This document shows positions 26,633-35,026 of a stretch of 64,000 nt of DNA, piece by piece. A model generated the notes under the pieces. That model saw only the letters and a program-made list of their open reading frames with translations. It was not told the DNA's origin and made no database searches. How positions within the stretch are numbered: the stretch's first letter is position 1; each line of letters starts with the position of its first letter. Both the position numbers and the translations under genes were made by a program. The stretch is taken from assembly GCF_001913155.1 (NCBI RefSeq), contig NZ_CP018760.1, positions 1,302,001 to 1,366,000 of the forward strand, given 5' to 3'. The stretch comes from Maribacter hydrothermalis. GTDB lineage: Bacteria > Bacteroidota > Bacteroidia > Flavobacteriales > Flavobacteriaceae.

Positions 26633-27762
26633 TATCCTTTTGTTTTTTCTGTTTGTTCAGAATATATTTTCACTGCCATACCGGTGTAGGCACCACTAAG
26701 TGGCTTAGACATAATAGTTACACCATTTGGCACGTTTTTTAACACTACGCGCTTATCAGAAAAATAAACTGGTTCTACTTCTATAATATCTAAAATAGAA
26801 TCTCGAACTACGAATATTCTATCACCTTCCAAAAGCAAACTTCTATCAACCTCTATAGCATTCTCTTCTTTTTTAGCATCTAAATTAGCTTCAAGGTACA
26901 TGCCCTCCCGTAAATTTTTGTTATCTACTTCTATGTATGCCTTGACAGTTTGCGAAGCCTGGTCTATACTACCGTTAATACGTGTTACTTTTCCTTTATA
27001 CTTGCTGTTATCATCTATATTCGTTAGCTCCACCGATTCCCCTACTTTTAATAAATCAGTATAACGTTTACTAATTGAAACTTCTAGCTCGTAAACTTCT
27101 GGATTAATAAATTCGCCTAATTTTTGTCCCGCTCTTACTAAAGTACCTTCTGTAACCAGGGCTTCCGTAAGTACACCAGAAAAAGGAGCTGAAATACGAT
27201 ACTTAGAAAGTCGTTGTTCTAAATTTTTTACATTATAATAACTAGTTAAAATACCTCGGCCAGAAATAAAGAATTTTTCTTTTTCCGTATTAAGCTCAGG
27301 AAGTGGCGGAGTACTCTTAGACATATCAAAATTGGTAAGATATGCTTGCCATTTAGCATAGATATCTGGATAGTCCAATCTTAAATCTGGCATTACTGCC
27401 GTTAATTGATTGAATAAATTACTTTTTGCAGATTGAACACTTGCTGCGTATTCATTTGCATCTATATTAATTATAGTTTCACCTTGTTTAAAGGCTTGAC
27501 CTTCTTTAAATAATTTACTACCTTTTTTAAAAACACCTTGAACTTCCGCATAAAGCTCGACTCGTTGTTTTGCTGTTAAATTACCGTTTGCAGTTACAAC
27601 AATTGGCACTGTACTATTTTCAACTACTTGGGTAAAGACTGTTTTAACCACCTTCTCTGCTTTAGGTTTAAAGGTTTTTTTACTATCTACTATAACTTTA
27701 GATAAGAAAATAGATACCACAACAAGTAATATACCTAGTACCGTAAAAATAATTTTTCGCAT
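26632..27762 (-). CDS. RND efflux membrane fusion protein
   Basis: The ATG at 27762 starts the signal or anchor segment MRKIIFTVLGILLVVVSIFL; the longer in-frame version adds residues that are not plausible. The 376-residue product is an AcrA/HlyD-type adaptor: lipoyl half-motifs VTANGNLTAKQRVELYAEVQG and YRISAPFSGVLTEALVTEGT, a coiled-coil hairpin between them, and a beta-barrel region (LTNIDDNSKYKGKVTRINGS, REGMYLEANLDA). It links the RND pump to the TolC channel. It is the first gene of the operon; a TATATTTG box lies 38 bases upstream, with direct repeats behind it. Confidence 0.92.
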   Translation of the reverse strand: MRKIIFTVLGILLVVVSIFLSKVIVDSKKTFKPKAEKVVKTVFTQVVENSTVPIVVTANGNLTAKQRVELYAEVQGVFKKGSKLFKEGQAFKQGETIINIDANEYAASVQSAKSNLFNQLTAVMPDLRLDYPDIYAKWQAYLTNFDMSKSTPPLPELNTEKEKFFISGRGILTSYYNVKNLEQRLSKYRISAPFSGVLTEALVTEGTLVRAGQKLGEFINPEVYELEVSISKRYTDLLKVGESVELTNIDDNSKYKGKVTRINGSIDQASQTVKAYIEVDNKNLREGMYLEANLDAKKEENAIEVDRSLLLEGDRIFVVRDSILDIIEVEPVYFSDKRVVLKNVPNGVTIMSKPLSGAYTGMAVKIYSEQTEKTKG

Positions 27763-27800
27763 TTTATTATAATTTATAAACGTATTTAAAAACACTTGGT

Positions 27801-27860
27801 CAAATATACTCCTAAAGGCTTTTAAGTAAATGAAGTGACCAAATTTAAATATGAAATGAC
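27801..27860 (-). promoter_or_regulatory. Promoter and candidate operator of the RND operon
   Basis: TATATTTG at 27808-27801 (minus strand) is an exact TAnnTTTG box 38 bases before the start codon. Two direct repeats, GTCAcTTCAT (27839-27830) and GTCAtTTCAT (27860-27851), are spaced exactly 21 bases, two helical turns, and cover the expected -33 region. TTGGTCA (27796-27802) and TGACCAA (27836-27842) also form an inverted pair. No regulator gene is adjacent, so the protein that would bind is unknown. Confidence 0.45.
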
Positions 27861-28158
27861 TACACTACTCTTTTAAGTAATTATACTCACCATAACATAT
27901 GAGCTACATCCTATCTATATATTGCAATTTTAATAGCATTACCTTTTCACTGTTCTTATTTAAAGTACTTGACATTAGATCGAATATTTTAAAAAACCTT
28001 TAAACAGTATATAGATTTCAATATTGCCGAAATATGAAAACTTTTGGTTTTCAATTATTCAACGGCGAAACTACAAAAAAACAGATATGGCTTTTTAAAC
28101 CCTAAAGGTTAAAGTATTCATAAAATATGCTATCATTTCTACTTAATACGCATAAAAA
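27861..28158. other. Non-coding spacer between the RND and LRR genes
   Basis: Together with the promoter region at 27763-27860 and the terminator after it, this makes a gap of over 400 bases without a gene. I see no open reading frame of note. One hairpin (TGAAAAC 28035-28041 with GTTTTCA 28047-28053), nested inside GCCG/CGGC arms, is the only structure that stands out; it may be chance. Confidence 0.4.
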
Positions 28159-28180
28159 AAGGGATGCTTTTACATCCCTT
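28159..28180 (-). terminator. Terminator of the first LRR gene
   Basis: AAGGGATG (28159-28166) pairs with CATCCCTT (28173-28180); on the minus strand the stem is followed by TTTTTTT. It lies 20 bases past the stop of the leucine-rich-repeat gene. Confidence 0.75.
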
Positions 28181-28200
28181 ACTATTAATACTAACCTATT

Positions 28201-29085
28201 TTAATTCTGTTTCACATCTTCAAATTTGGTGTCTACCAAACGAGCTTTGTTTATTTCATTAGTACTGAATTTCATGTTTAAGAATTCATCATCACTATCG
28301 AAAACAGCCAACTTGGTACTTTCCAATCTTAATAAAGAATTTAATGATCTAAATCCATTTCCTTGTAGTTGAACAAATTCTAGATTACTTAACGAGGCTA
28401 CACTGCTAGGTAAATCTCCTTCGAATTGATTGTAGGATAGAATCAATTCTTTTAAATTAACTAGCTTACCCAACTCTACATCAATAGATCCCGCCAGTTT
28501 ATTTCCAAACAGCTCCAATCTTTCTAATTTATTAAGATTTTCTAACGATTTTGGTAATCTCCCATCAAAGTAATTACTTGATAAATTTAAGATTTTCAAA
28601 TTTTCAAGAGAACCAATTCCGCTAGGTATTGACCCTTGTAATAAATTATTAAACATCGTTAATTCTTCCAGTTTTTTCATTTTAGAATAATCTTGCGGCA
28701 ATACACCACTCAATTTATTCATTTCCAGTTTAATTGATTTTAATTCTTGTAATTCAAATAAACCCTGTGGTAGCTCACCTTCTAATAAATTAAAAGAAAG
28801 ATTTATCGTTTCTAATTTTTTTAAAACAGAAATTCCTTCGGGTATTTTTCCTTCCAGATTATTTCTATATAATTTTAAAGAAACTACATGCCCATCTTTT
28901 ACCTCCACTCCATGCCATGTTGCAGGGTCGGCATTTAAATTCCATTCATTTTTCCATTTAAACCCTTGAGTACTTTTATTTAATTTAATTAAATACTCTT
29001 TCTCATTTTCTTGGATTTGTGCATTTGCTTTATAGCTGTATATCATTAACAGAATAATACCGCTACATTTTAGAATTTTTTTCAT
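28201..29085 (-). CDS. Exported leucine-rich-repeat protein, paralogue B
   Basis: The 294-residue product has a signal peptide (about residues 1-22, ending KANAQ) and a cap of the plant-LRR type with W..W and a WHGVEV motif (residues 43-61). About seven repeats of the plant-like consensus follow (LxxLxxLxLSxNxLxGxLPxxl; for example LKILNLSSNYFDGRLPKSL). The C-terminal segment FDSDDEFLNMKF...ARLVDTKFEDV is shared with the next gene. No T9SS C-terminal domain, lipobox or membrane anchor is seen, so it may be periplasmic. Function is probably protein binding; ligand unknown. It lies 214 bases from its paralogue and has its own terminator. Confidence 0.85.
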   Translation of the reverse strand: MKKILKCSGIILLMIYSYKANAQIQENEKEYLIKLNKSTQGFKWKNEWNLNADPATWHGVEVKDGHVVSLKLYRNNLEGKIPEGISVLKKLETINLSFNLLEGELPQGLFELQELKSIKLEMNKLSGVLPQDYSKMKKLEELTMFNNLLQGSIPSGIGSLENLKILNLSSNYFDGRLPKSLENLNKLERLELFGNKLAGSIDVELGKLVNLKELILSYNQFEGDLPSSVASLSNLEFVQLQGNGFRSLNSLLRLESTKLAVFDSDDEFLNMKFSTNEINKARLVDTKFEDVKQN

Positions 29086-29235
29086 TTCAAAAAATTAATA
29101 GTTTGGGGAACTTTATGTTACGATTAAATGATCGCTAACACTTTTAAAAAGCAGTCGTGCGAAAATTTAGGCTTAAACTATAACGTTCAAAAAATACATT
29201 TATGATAACTTATTGGTAATAAAAAAATGAAATAC

Positions 29236-29268
29236 AAGAAAGAGATATGAAATACACATCTCTTTCTT
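29236..29268 (-). terminator. Terminator of the second LRR gene
   Basis: AAGAAAGAGAT (29236-29246) pairs perfectly with ATCTCTTTCTT (29258-29268). On the minus strand a TTGTATTTCATTTTTTT tail follows. Confidence 0.6.
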
Positions 29269-29299
29269 TTACCAAACTAACTAAAAGTGTAAACAACTC

Positions 29300-30175
29300 T
29301 TACTCTTCAATATCTTCGAACTTAGTATCTGCCATTCTGGTTTTACTAAAGTTTATATCTTTAAATTCAAGTTTACGGTCTTCTTTATCATAATCAAAAA
29401 CCAAATATTCTTTTGTTTCTAAAAACTCTAAAGCTTTGAATGAAGAGAAATTATTATTCTGAATTTGAAACACCTCTAAGCTAGCAAGCTGCGCAAACTC
29501 ATTTGGTATATCACCATCTAAAAAATTATTAGCTAGTACCAATTCTTTTAATTTACTTAAACGACCCATATCTTTGGGTATAGCTCCTTCTAATTTATTT
29601 TCGAACAATCCTAAAGATTCTAGTTGGGATAACTGCCCAATAGAACTAGGTATGTCCCCATAAAAATCGTTACTTGAAAGGTTTAATACCTTTAACCCTT
29701 TTATATCGCCTACAGTTGCAGGAATCTTGCCGGTTAAAAAGTTATTAAATGCCGAAAGTTCCTCTAATTGGTGCAGATTACCAATTTCCTGAGGTATTTC
29801 CCCATTTAGCCTATTCATTTCAAGCTTTAAAACTTTTAAATTTGAAAGATTCACTATTTCTTCAGGAAGGACTCCTGTTAAAGAGTTGAATGCTAAATTC
29901 AATACTTTTAAATGTTCCAATTTTCCAATTTCGGGAGAAATTGACCCCATAAGGTTATTATGAAATAAATTCACTTCAACTACTTTATCGTCGACTATAG
30001 TAACTCCATACCATTGAGAAACTGGAGATTTTAAATCCCACTTCTTCACCCAATGCTTACCATTTGCAGCAGTATATAAATCTATTAACGCTTTTTTCTC
30101 AGTCTTAGAAACTTCAGCAATACATATTGTAGTAAGAAAAAATAAACTGAAACTTAAAAAGTATAGTTTTTTCAT
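29300..30175 (-). CDS. Exported leucine-rich-repeat protein, paralogue A
   Basis: The 291-residue product has a signal peptide (about residues 1-20) and the same layout as the downstream gene: cap with KHWVKKWDLKSPVSQWYGV, about seven plant-type repeats (LKVLNLAFNSLTGVLPEEI, LKVLNLSSNDFYGDIPSSI), and a C-terminal non-repeat tail FDYDKEDRKLEFKD..KTRMADTKFEDIE. Residue-by-residue the two are clear tandem duplicates that have diverged mainly on repeat surfaces. It lacks an obvious surface-sorting signal. The two are about 60% alike by eye, not aligned formally. Confidence 0.85.
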   Translation of the reverse strand: MKKLYFLSFSLFFLTTICIAEVSKTEKKALIDLYTAANGKHWVKKWDLKSPVSQWYGVTIVDDKVVEVNLFHNNLMGSISPEIGKLEHLKVLNLAFNSLTGVLPEEIVNLSNLKVLKLEMNRLNGEIPQEIGNLHQLEELSAFNNFLTGKIPATVGDIKGLKVLNLSSNDFYGDIPSSIGQLSQLESLGLFENKLEGAIPKDMGRLSKLKELVLANNFLDGDIPNEFAQLASLEVFQIQNNNFSSFKALEFLETKEYLVFDYDKEDRKLEFKDINFSKTRMADTKFEDIEE

Positions 30176-30335
30176 ATATTGGTGGTTTAAAAAATTCTTT
30201 AATTAGGAATTCTCTTACAAATTTCAACTAATAACGTTAAAAACTAAAATTTTATCGTTCACCAACCTCCAAATGTTGTGAAAGTGCTATTTTAAGTGGT
30301 GAAAGTCCCAAAAATGGATGTAAGCAAAAGCTGTT

Positions 30336-32246
30336 TTAGTCTAAAGCTTCTATATCTAAAGTAAGAACTTCCCAATCTCCCATTAGTTTTTCTAGCTTTT
30401 TCTTCTTAGCCTGATAGCCATCAAAAAAGTTTGCCTTTGCTATGGTCTTATCATAATCAACCAACAAATTATGATCTATTTCTTTTATTTCTTTTTCAAG
30501 ACTACCAATTTTACTTTCAATGGAACTTAATTGGTTTTTTAGTCCTTTCAATTTTTTTTGGTCTTGAAATGAGTTTGCTTCTTTTGGCTTTACATTATCA
30601 ACGACTACCGCTTGTTTTTTTTCGACTTCTCTAAAGTTCTCTACTTTACGTTTTTCTAGGTAATATTCTACATCGCCTAAGTATTCTTTAATTCGTTGAT
30701 CCTTAAATTCGTAAACTTTATTCGTTAAACCTTGCAAGAAATCTCTATCATGAGACACCAAAATTAAAGTTCCCTCAAAATTTAAACAGGCTTGTTTAAG
30801 TACATTCTTAGATTTTATATCTAAGTGATTTGTAGGCTCATCCATTACCAAAACATTAAATGGCTGTAACAACATTTTTGCCAATGCAAGTCTGTTGCGT
30901 TCACCACCAGATAAAACTTTAACATATTTCTCAACCTCATCTCCTCTAAAAAGAAAAGAACCTAAAATATCTCTTACCTTACTTCTATTCTTTTCATTGG
31001 CGGCATCAATCATCGTATCTAATATGGTTTTGTCACCATCCAAATACTCCGCTTGGTTCTGAGCAAAATATCCTATTTGAACATTATGCCCTAATTTTAA
31101 ATGACCTTCATGCTTTAATTCGCCCACAATAATTTTAGCCAACGTAGATTTACCTTGACCATTTTGACCTACAAATGCTGTTTTACTATCACGCTCTATT
31201 AGTAAATTAATATCATTAAGCACTTGATTACTACCATATGCTTTTGAAAGCCCTTCAATTTCTACTACTACCCTACCTGGGGTTACAGAAATGGGAAAAC
31301 GTAAACTCATAACGCTATTATCATCTTCATCTACTTCTATACGTTCAATTTTATCCAGTTTTTTAATTAGGGACTGCGCCATAGATGCTTTGGTAGATTT
31401 AGCCCTAAACTTTTCAATTAGTCGTTCTGCCTGCTGAATCTCCTTTTCCTGATTTTTTTGAGCATTTACTTGCTGCTGCTTTATTTCGTTACGTAAAACT
31501 AAGTATTGTGTATATGGCTTGTTATAATCATAGATACGGCCCAGCGAAATTTCAATAGTTCTATTGGTTACATTATCTAAAAACATTTTATCGTGAGATA
31601 CAATTACGACGGCTCCTGAATAATTGTTCAAAAATTGCTCAAACCAAATTATAGACTCTATATCCAGATGGTTTGTAGGCTCATCTAATAGCAGTACATC
31701 ATTACTTTGCAATAGTAGTTTGGCTAGCTCAATACGCATACGCCAACCTCCTGAGAATGTTTCTGTCTTTTTTTCAAAGTCTTCTCTTCTAAAACCTAAA
31801 CCTTGAAGAATTTTTTCTGTTTCTCCTTGATAATTATACCCACCTAATATTTCATAATGATGAGAAACATCATTTAAATCTATTATAAGTTGACTGTAAG
31901 AATCGGTTTCATAATCCGTTCTTTCAGCTAATTGACGATTAATCTCATCTAGCTTAAGCTCTAGGGTTTTTATCTCCTCAAAAGCCTGGTAGGCCTCTTC
32001 TAACACCGTTCTACCTTGCACAAAATCTATGTCTTGTCTAAGAAAACCAATTTTAATGTCTTTTTCTATGGCAATTACACCTGTATCCAAAGCCATATCC
32101 TTATTAAGCATTTTTAATAAAGTTGACTTACCTGCACCATTTTTACCTACTAGACCTACTCTATTGCCCCCATTTAATCGAAACGATATTTCTTCAAATA
32201 AATATTCTCCTCCAAAAGAGACAGATAGGTTGTGAACGTTTAACAT
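30336..32246 (-). CDS. ABC-F family ATPase
   Basis: The 636-residue cytoplasmic protein has two ABC ATPase domains without membrane segments. The first has GLVGKNGAGKSTLLKML near residue 33 and FSGGWRMRIELAKLLLQSND with LLLDEPTNHLD; the second has AFVGQNGQGKSTLAKII near residue 350 and LSGGERNRLALAKMLL with VMDEPTNHLD. An interdomain linker (KQQQVNAQKNQEKEIQQAERL) and a C-terminal coiled coil (KKLKGLKNQLSSIESKIGSL) complete the YheS/Uup-like ABC-F form. ABC-F proteins act on ribosomes, in translation rescue or antibiotic protection. Divergent from DUF983; a palindrome lies in the shared promoter region. Confidence 0.92.
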   Translation of the reverse strand: MLNVHNLSVSFGGEYLFEEISFRLNGGNRVGLVGKNGAGKSTLLKMLNKDMALDTGVIAIEKDIKIGFLRQDIDFVQGRTVLEEAYQAFEEIKTLELKLDEINRQLAERTDYETDSYSQLIIDLNDVSHHYEILGGYNYQGETEKILQGLGFRREDFEKKTETFSGGWRMRIELAKLLLQSNDVLLLDEPTNHLDIESIIWFEQFLNNYSGAVVIVSHDKMFLDNVTNRTIEISLGRIYDYNKPYTQYLVLRNEIKQQQVNAQKNQEKEIQQAERLIEKFRAKSTKASMAQSLIKKLDKIERIEVDEDDNSVMSLRFPISVTPGRVVVEIEGLSKAYGSNQVLNDINLLIERDSKTAFVGQNGQGKSTLAKIIVGELKHEGHLKLGHNVQIGYFAQNQAEYLDGDKTILDTMIDAANEKNRSKVRDILGSFLFRGDEVEKYVKVLSGGERNRLALAKMLLQPFNVLVMDEPTNHLDIKSKNVLKQACLNFEGTLILVSHDRDFLQGLTNKVYEFKDQRIKEYLGDVEYYLEKRKVENFREVEKKQAVVVDNVKPKEANSFQDQKKLKGLKNQLSSIESKIGSLEKEIKEIDHNLLVDYDKTIAKANFFDGYQAKKKKLEKLMGDWEVLTLDIEALD

Positions 32247-32274
32247 AAATTTTAATTCTTCTAGTTTTTCTTAA

Positions 32275-32307
32275 TAACCATCAATTTAAATCTTGATAAC
32301 TATCAAG
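32275..32307. promoter_or_regulatory. Candidate operator between the ABC-F and DUF983 genes
   Basis: CTTGATAACTATCAAG (32292-32307) is a perfect 7-2-7 palindrome. TAACCATCAA (32275-32284) and TAACTATCAA (32297-32306) are direct repeats 22 bases apart. The site lies 29-61 bases upstream of the ABC-F start in a divergent intergenic region. Confidence 0.4.
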
Positions 32308-32383
32308 CTAAATTATCTTTAAAACCATAGATACATGCTATAGAAAATATCATAAAATTGTACCTTAGTGTAAAGTTTTGCAA

Positions 32384-32773
32384 ATGTTAAAAAAAGGAAA
32401 CAAACTCTACAGCATTTTAACAGGAAGTTGTCCAAGATGTCACCAAGAAAGCATGTATTTGGACAAAAATCCCTATCATATGGGCAAAATCTTTAAAATG
32501 CATGAAAGGTGTAGCCATTGCGACCTTAAGTACAAAATAGAACCTTCGTTCTTTTATGGGGCAATGTATGTAAGTTATGGCGTGGGAATTGCGTTTGCGG
32601 TAGCTGCTTTTGTAATCGCAAGATTATTCATTGGTTCAACTCTTTTTCAATCTTTTATAGCGATTGTTTGCACCATGATAGGATTTATGCCCATAATAAT
32701 GCGATTATCTAGAAATATCTGGATTAATTTTTTTGTAAAATATGATTCTAAAGCCGTTTTGAAAAAATCCTAG
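32384..32773 (+). CDS. DUF983 membrane protein
   Basis: The ATG at 32384 is preferred over an upstream TTG. The 129-residue product begins with a zinc-ribbon pair, CPRCHQESMY near residue 15 and CSHCDLKY near residue 44, then YGAMYVSYGVGIAFAVAAFVI and a second membrane helix. This is the DUF983 arrangement, a small membrane protein common in Bacteroidota and alphaproteobacteria with no established biochemical role. The stop overlaps the stop of the convergent oxidoreductase gene by four bases. Confidence 0.85.
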   Translation: MLKKGNKLYSILTGSCPRCHQESMYLDKNPYHMGKIFKMHERCSHCDLKYKIEPSFFYGAMYVSYGVGIAFAVAAFVIARLFIGSTLFQSFIAIVCTMIGFMPIIMRLSRNIWINFFVKYDSKAVLKKS

Positions 32774-33813
32774 TTTTTAGAAAAACGAATAATATCCATT
32801 TCTACCAATAACGGTCGTTGATGTTCAATTTGCTCATATAGTGCTTTTGATGCCCATGGAGCTATTAGTATACCATGAGACCCGAAACCATTTAATATCC
32901 AAATGTTTTTATGTTTAGGATGTTTACCAACCAATGGTCTTCTATCTTTAACAGTAGGTCTTACCCCTGCTTCTTGACCCATTACTTTGTATTCACAATT
33001 TAATAAGGATTTTAATTTCTTTAAAAGCTCTTCTTTTGAATCTTCCGTGGTTTCATTGTCTATTAAACCCCTATTATAAGTTGCTCCAACTTTATACAAG
33101 TCATTTCCTAAAGGAATTAAAAATACCGATGATTTTATAATATTGGTCTCCTTTAAATCTTTAGCCTCAATGGTTATATACTCCCCTTTAGAACCTTGCA
33201 TGGGCAAATAATTAAAAAATGGATTCTTCATTAATCCAAAACCGTCGGCAAATACTATATTTTTAGCCTTTAACCCTTTATACTCCACATATTCTGGTTG
33301 TATTACTAAAGAATTATAATCAAAAGTATCTTGACATAGTATGTTTTCTTGCTTCAACCATTTTACATACGCATTAAATAATATTTTAGTATTTAGTTTT
33401 CCTGTTCCTAATACTTTTCCAAAGCCAAATGGCACATTAAGTGCCTTATTATAAGATTTTACCAAATTGGTATCTAAATAGGGTTTTAGTTTTTCTTTAT
33501 CTGCGGCTTCAAACCATAAATTCTGTTCTTCAATGGAAGCAAATTTCCTTAGCACCACTTGATTTTCATAAAATTGAACGTTTAAAAATTGTTCTAGGTT
33601 TTTATAAAAATCACTGGCAATCTTTACTTGCTCATCCGCTCTCCAAGAAAGTGTAAACCTTTTTAATATAACCGGGTTATATAGCCCACCAGCAACTCTA
33701 GAAGATGTTTGAGATTGGTCATTAAACACTATAAATGTTTTGTTATTTCTACGTAACGTTTCGCAAAATGCCGTACCTGCTAAACCAAGACCTACTACCA
33801 AATAATCTACCAT
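32770..33813 (-). CDS. FAD-dependent oxidoreductase (DAO/DadA-like)
   Basis: The 347-residue protein has the N-terminal FAD-binding Rossmann motif GLGLAGTAFCE near residues 8-18 and the DAO-family fold: RVAGGLYNPVILKRF, IVFADGFGLMKNPFF, and the C-terminal NGFGSHGILIAPWASKAL that closes over the flavin. Closest in type to glycine/D-amino acid oxidases or the MnmC C-terminal domain; substrate cannot be decided. The gene follows the gldKLMN cluster on the same strand across a 261-base gap with a terminator, and overlaps DUF983 tail to tail. A TACATTTG box lies only five bases before the ATG, so its transcript may be nearly leaderless. Confidence 0.85.
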   Translation of the reverse strand: MVDYLVVGLGLAGTAFCETLRRNNKTFIVFNDQSQTSSRVAGGLYNPVILKRFTLSWRADEQVKIASDFYKNLEQFLNVQFYENQVVLRKFASIEEQNLWFEAADKEKLKPYLDTNLVKSYNKALNVPFGFGKVLGTGKLNTKILFNAYVKWLKQENILCQDTFDYNSLVIQPEYVEYKGLKAKNIVFADGFGLMKNPFFNYLPMQGSKGEYITIEAKDLKETNIIKSSVFLIPLGNDLYKVGATYNRGLIDNETTEDSKEELLKKLKSLLNCEYKVMGQEAGVRPTVKDRRPLVGKHPKHKNIWILNGFGSHGILIAPWASKALYEQIEHQRPLLVEMDIIRFSKN

Positions 33814-33873
33814 ACCACAAATGTAATGAGTATTGAATTAATGAACTTATCCTGACTTTTTGTTTGGAGCCGA

Positions 33874-33974
33874 GAATTATACATTTTGTGCCGTAATGAA
33901 GTTATTTTTTATTTACATAGCCATAGCTACGGAACTCAAAGATGACAAAATTTAGGATGCAAAATGTATAATTC
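33874..33974. repeat. Element with 15-bp perfect terminal inverted repeats
   Basis: GAATTATACATTTTG (33874-33888) is repeated as its exact complement at 33960-33974, with 71 bases between. It lies in the spacer between the oxidoreductase gene and gldN, without a reading frame. It could be a small MITE-like element or a long-looped RNA hairpin. I see no target-site duplication, and no second copy in the window. Confidence 0.5.
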
Positions 33975-34020
33975 GTAGGTAAAAGAAAAAGTAAAGATCA
34001 GTTCAATTTATAAAAGCAAA

Positions 34021-34044
34021 AAACCCAATCTTTCGATTGGGTTT
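34021..34044 (-). terminator. Terminator of the gldKLMN operon
   Basis: AAACCCAATC (34021-34030) pairs perfectly with GATTGGGTTT (34035-34044) over a TTTC loop. On the minus strand it is followed by TTTTTTGCTTTTAT. It lies 31 bases past the gldN stop. Confidence 0.85.
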
Positions 34045-34074
34045 TAATTATATGAATTGGATTTTTATGTTGAC

Positions 34075-34962
34075 TTAATAAGCCCACATGTCTTGTTCTT
34101 TATCTCTAATTGTTTCTTTAATACGTTTTGCCTCTAACAATTGAAACAACGCATTATCTGAAATGTAATTATCAATAGTTCTATCTCCTTGTACGTTATC
34201 TTCTTTGTAGATTACGGCATCAAACCTACGTGCATTTAACAACATGTCAAAAGATATTGGTTGTGCTGAATTTTGCTGATTAAAGACTTTCGCCTCATGC
34301 AATATTTCTCTTGCATCTGGATACCATACCCAGAACAGTTCAACCATATCAGGATTTTCATCATCCATAAAGTTAACATCTGGAGCAACAGGTGCAATAC
34401 CTAAAAGACGGTACTTTAACTCACCTTGCCTTTTATCGAAATACCAGATACCTTTTATATGATATTCTTCAATATCTGCAGCCGATATGTTTCTTCTGGT
34501 TATGTACTCTTCTGAAACAGTTTCACCTGCATTCATTTGCTCATACCCATAATCTAACGTATCAACCATTTGTAAGGCATCTTTTAAATCGGCAAATGAC
34601 CTTTTTTTAGTGAAATAAGAATCTGTATACGTTTCTAAATTTCCACTTTTTAAATTTTTAATTAGAACGTGGTATAAAGACCTTCTATCTGGTCCAATAT
34701 CCATAGTATCTGTTGGATAATATAACGGGAAATTCACTCGTTCATCTAAATCTACAGTTTCCCATAGTGTTTTAGACCATAGTATGTCCCTATCATCTAC
34801 ATAACCGTATTCTAATGGAGCATCATTATCTACAGCTTTTTGAGCTTCTGTACGAACACCAACCTCATCGGGTTTTTTAGCATTCAACACATTTGCTTGG
34901 GCCATCATCGACAAAGGTAACATCGTTACCACTCCCATTACTAAAACATTTTTCCAATTCAT
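34075..34962 (-). CDS. gldN: Gliding motility / T9SS protein GldN
   Basis: GldN (PorN in Porphyromonas) is a periplasmic component of the type IX secretion core that pairs with GldM and forms part of the ring with GldK. The 295-residue product has a signal peptide ending near MAQ (residue 22) and the typical GldN regions: YGYVDDRDILWSKTLWETVDLDERVNFPLYYP near residue 52 and the C-terminal YISDNALFQLLEAKRIKETIRD. It is the last gene of gldK-gldL-gldM-gldN in the same order as in Flavobacterium johnsoniae, 64 bases after gldM, and a strong terminator follows. Confidence 0.95.
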   Translation of the reverse strand: MNWKNVLVMGVVTMLPLSMMAQANVLNAKKPDEVGVRTEAQKAVDNDAPLEYGYVDDRDILWSKTLWETVDLDERVNFPLYYPTDTMDIGPDRRSLYHVLIKNLKSGNLETYTDSYFTKKRSFADLKDALQMVDTLDYGYEQMNAGETVSEEYITRRNISAADIEEYHIKGIWYFDKRQGELKYRLLGIAPVAPDVNFMDDENPDMVELFWVWYPDAREILHEAKVFNQQNSAQPISFDMLLNARRFDAVIYKEDNVQGDRTIDNYISDNALFQLLEAKRIKETIRDKEQDMWAY

Positions 34963-35026
34963 GTTTGTTTCACTTTAAAATTAACCGGGCAAGACTATTT
35001 TCTTACCCGGTAGAATTCTATTTATT

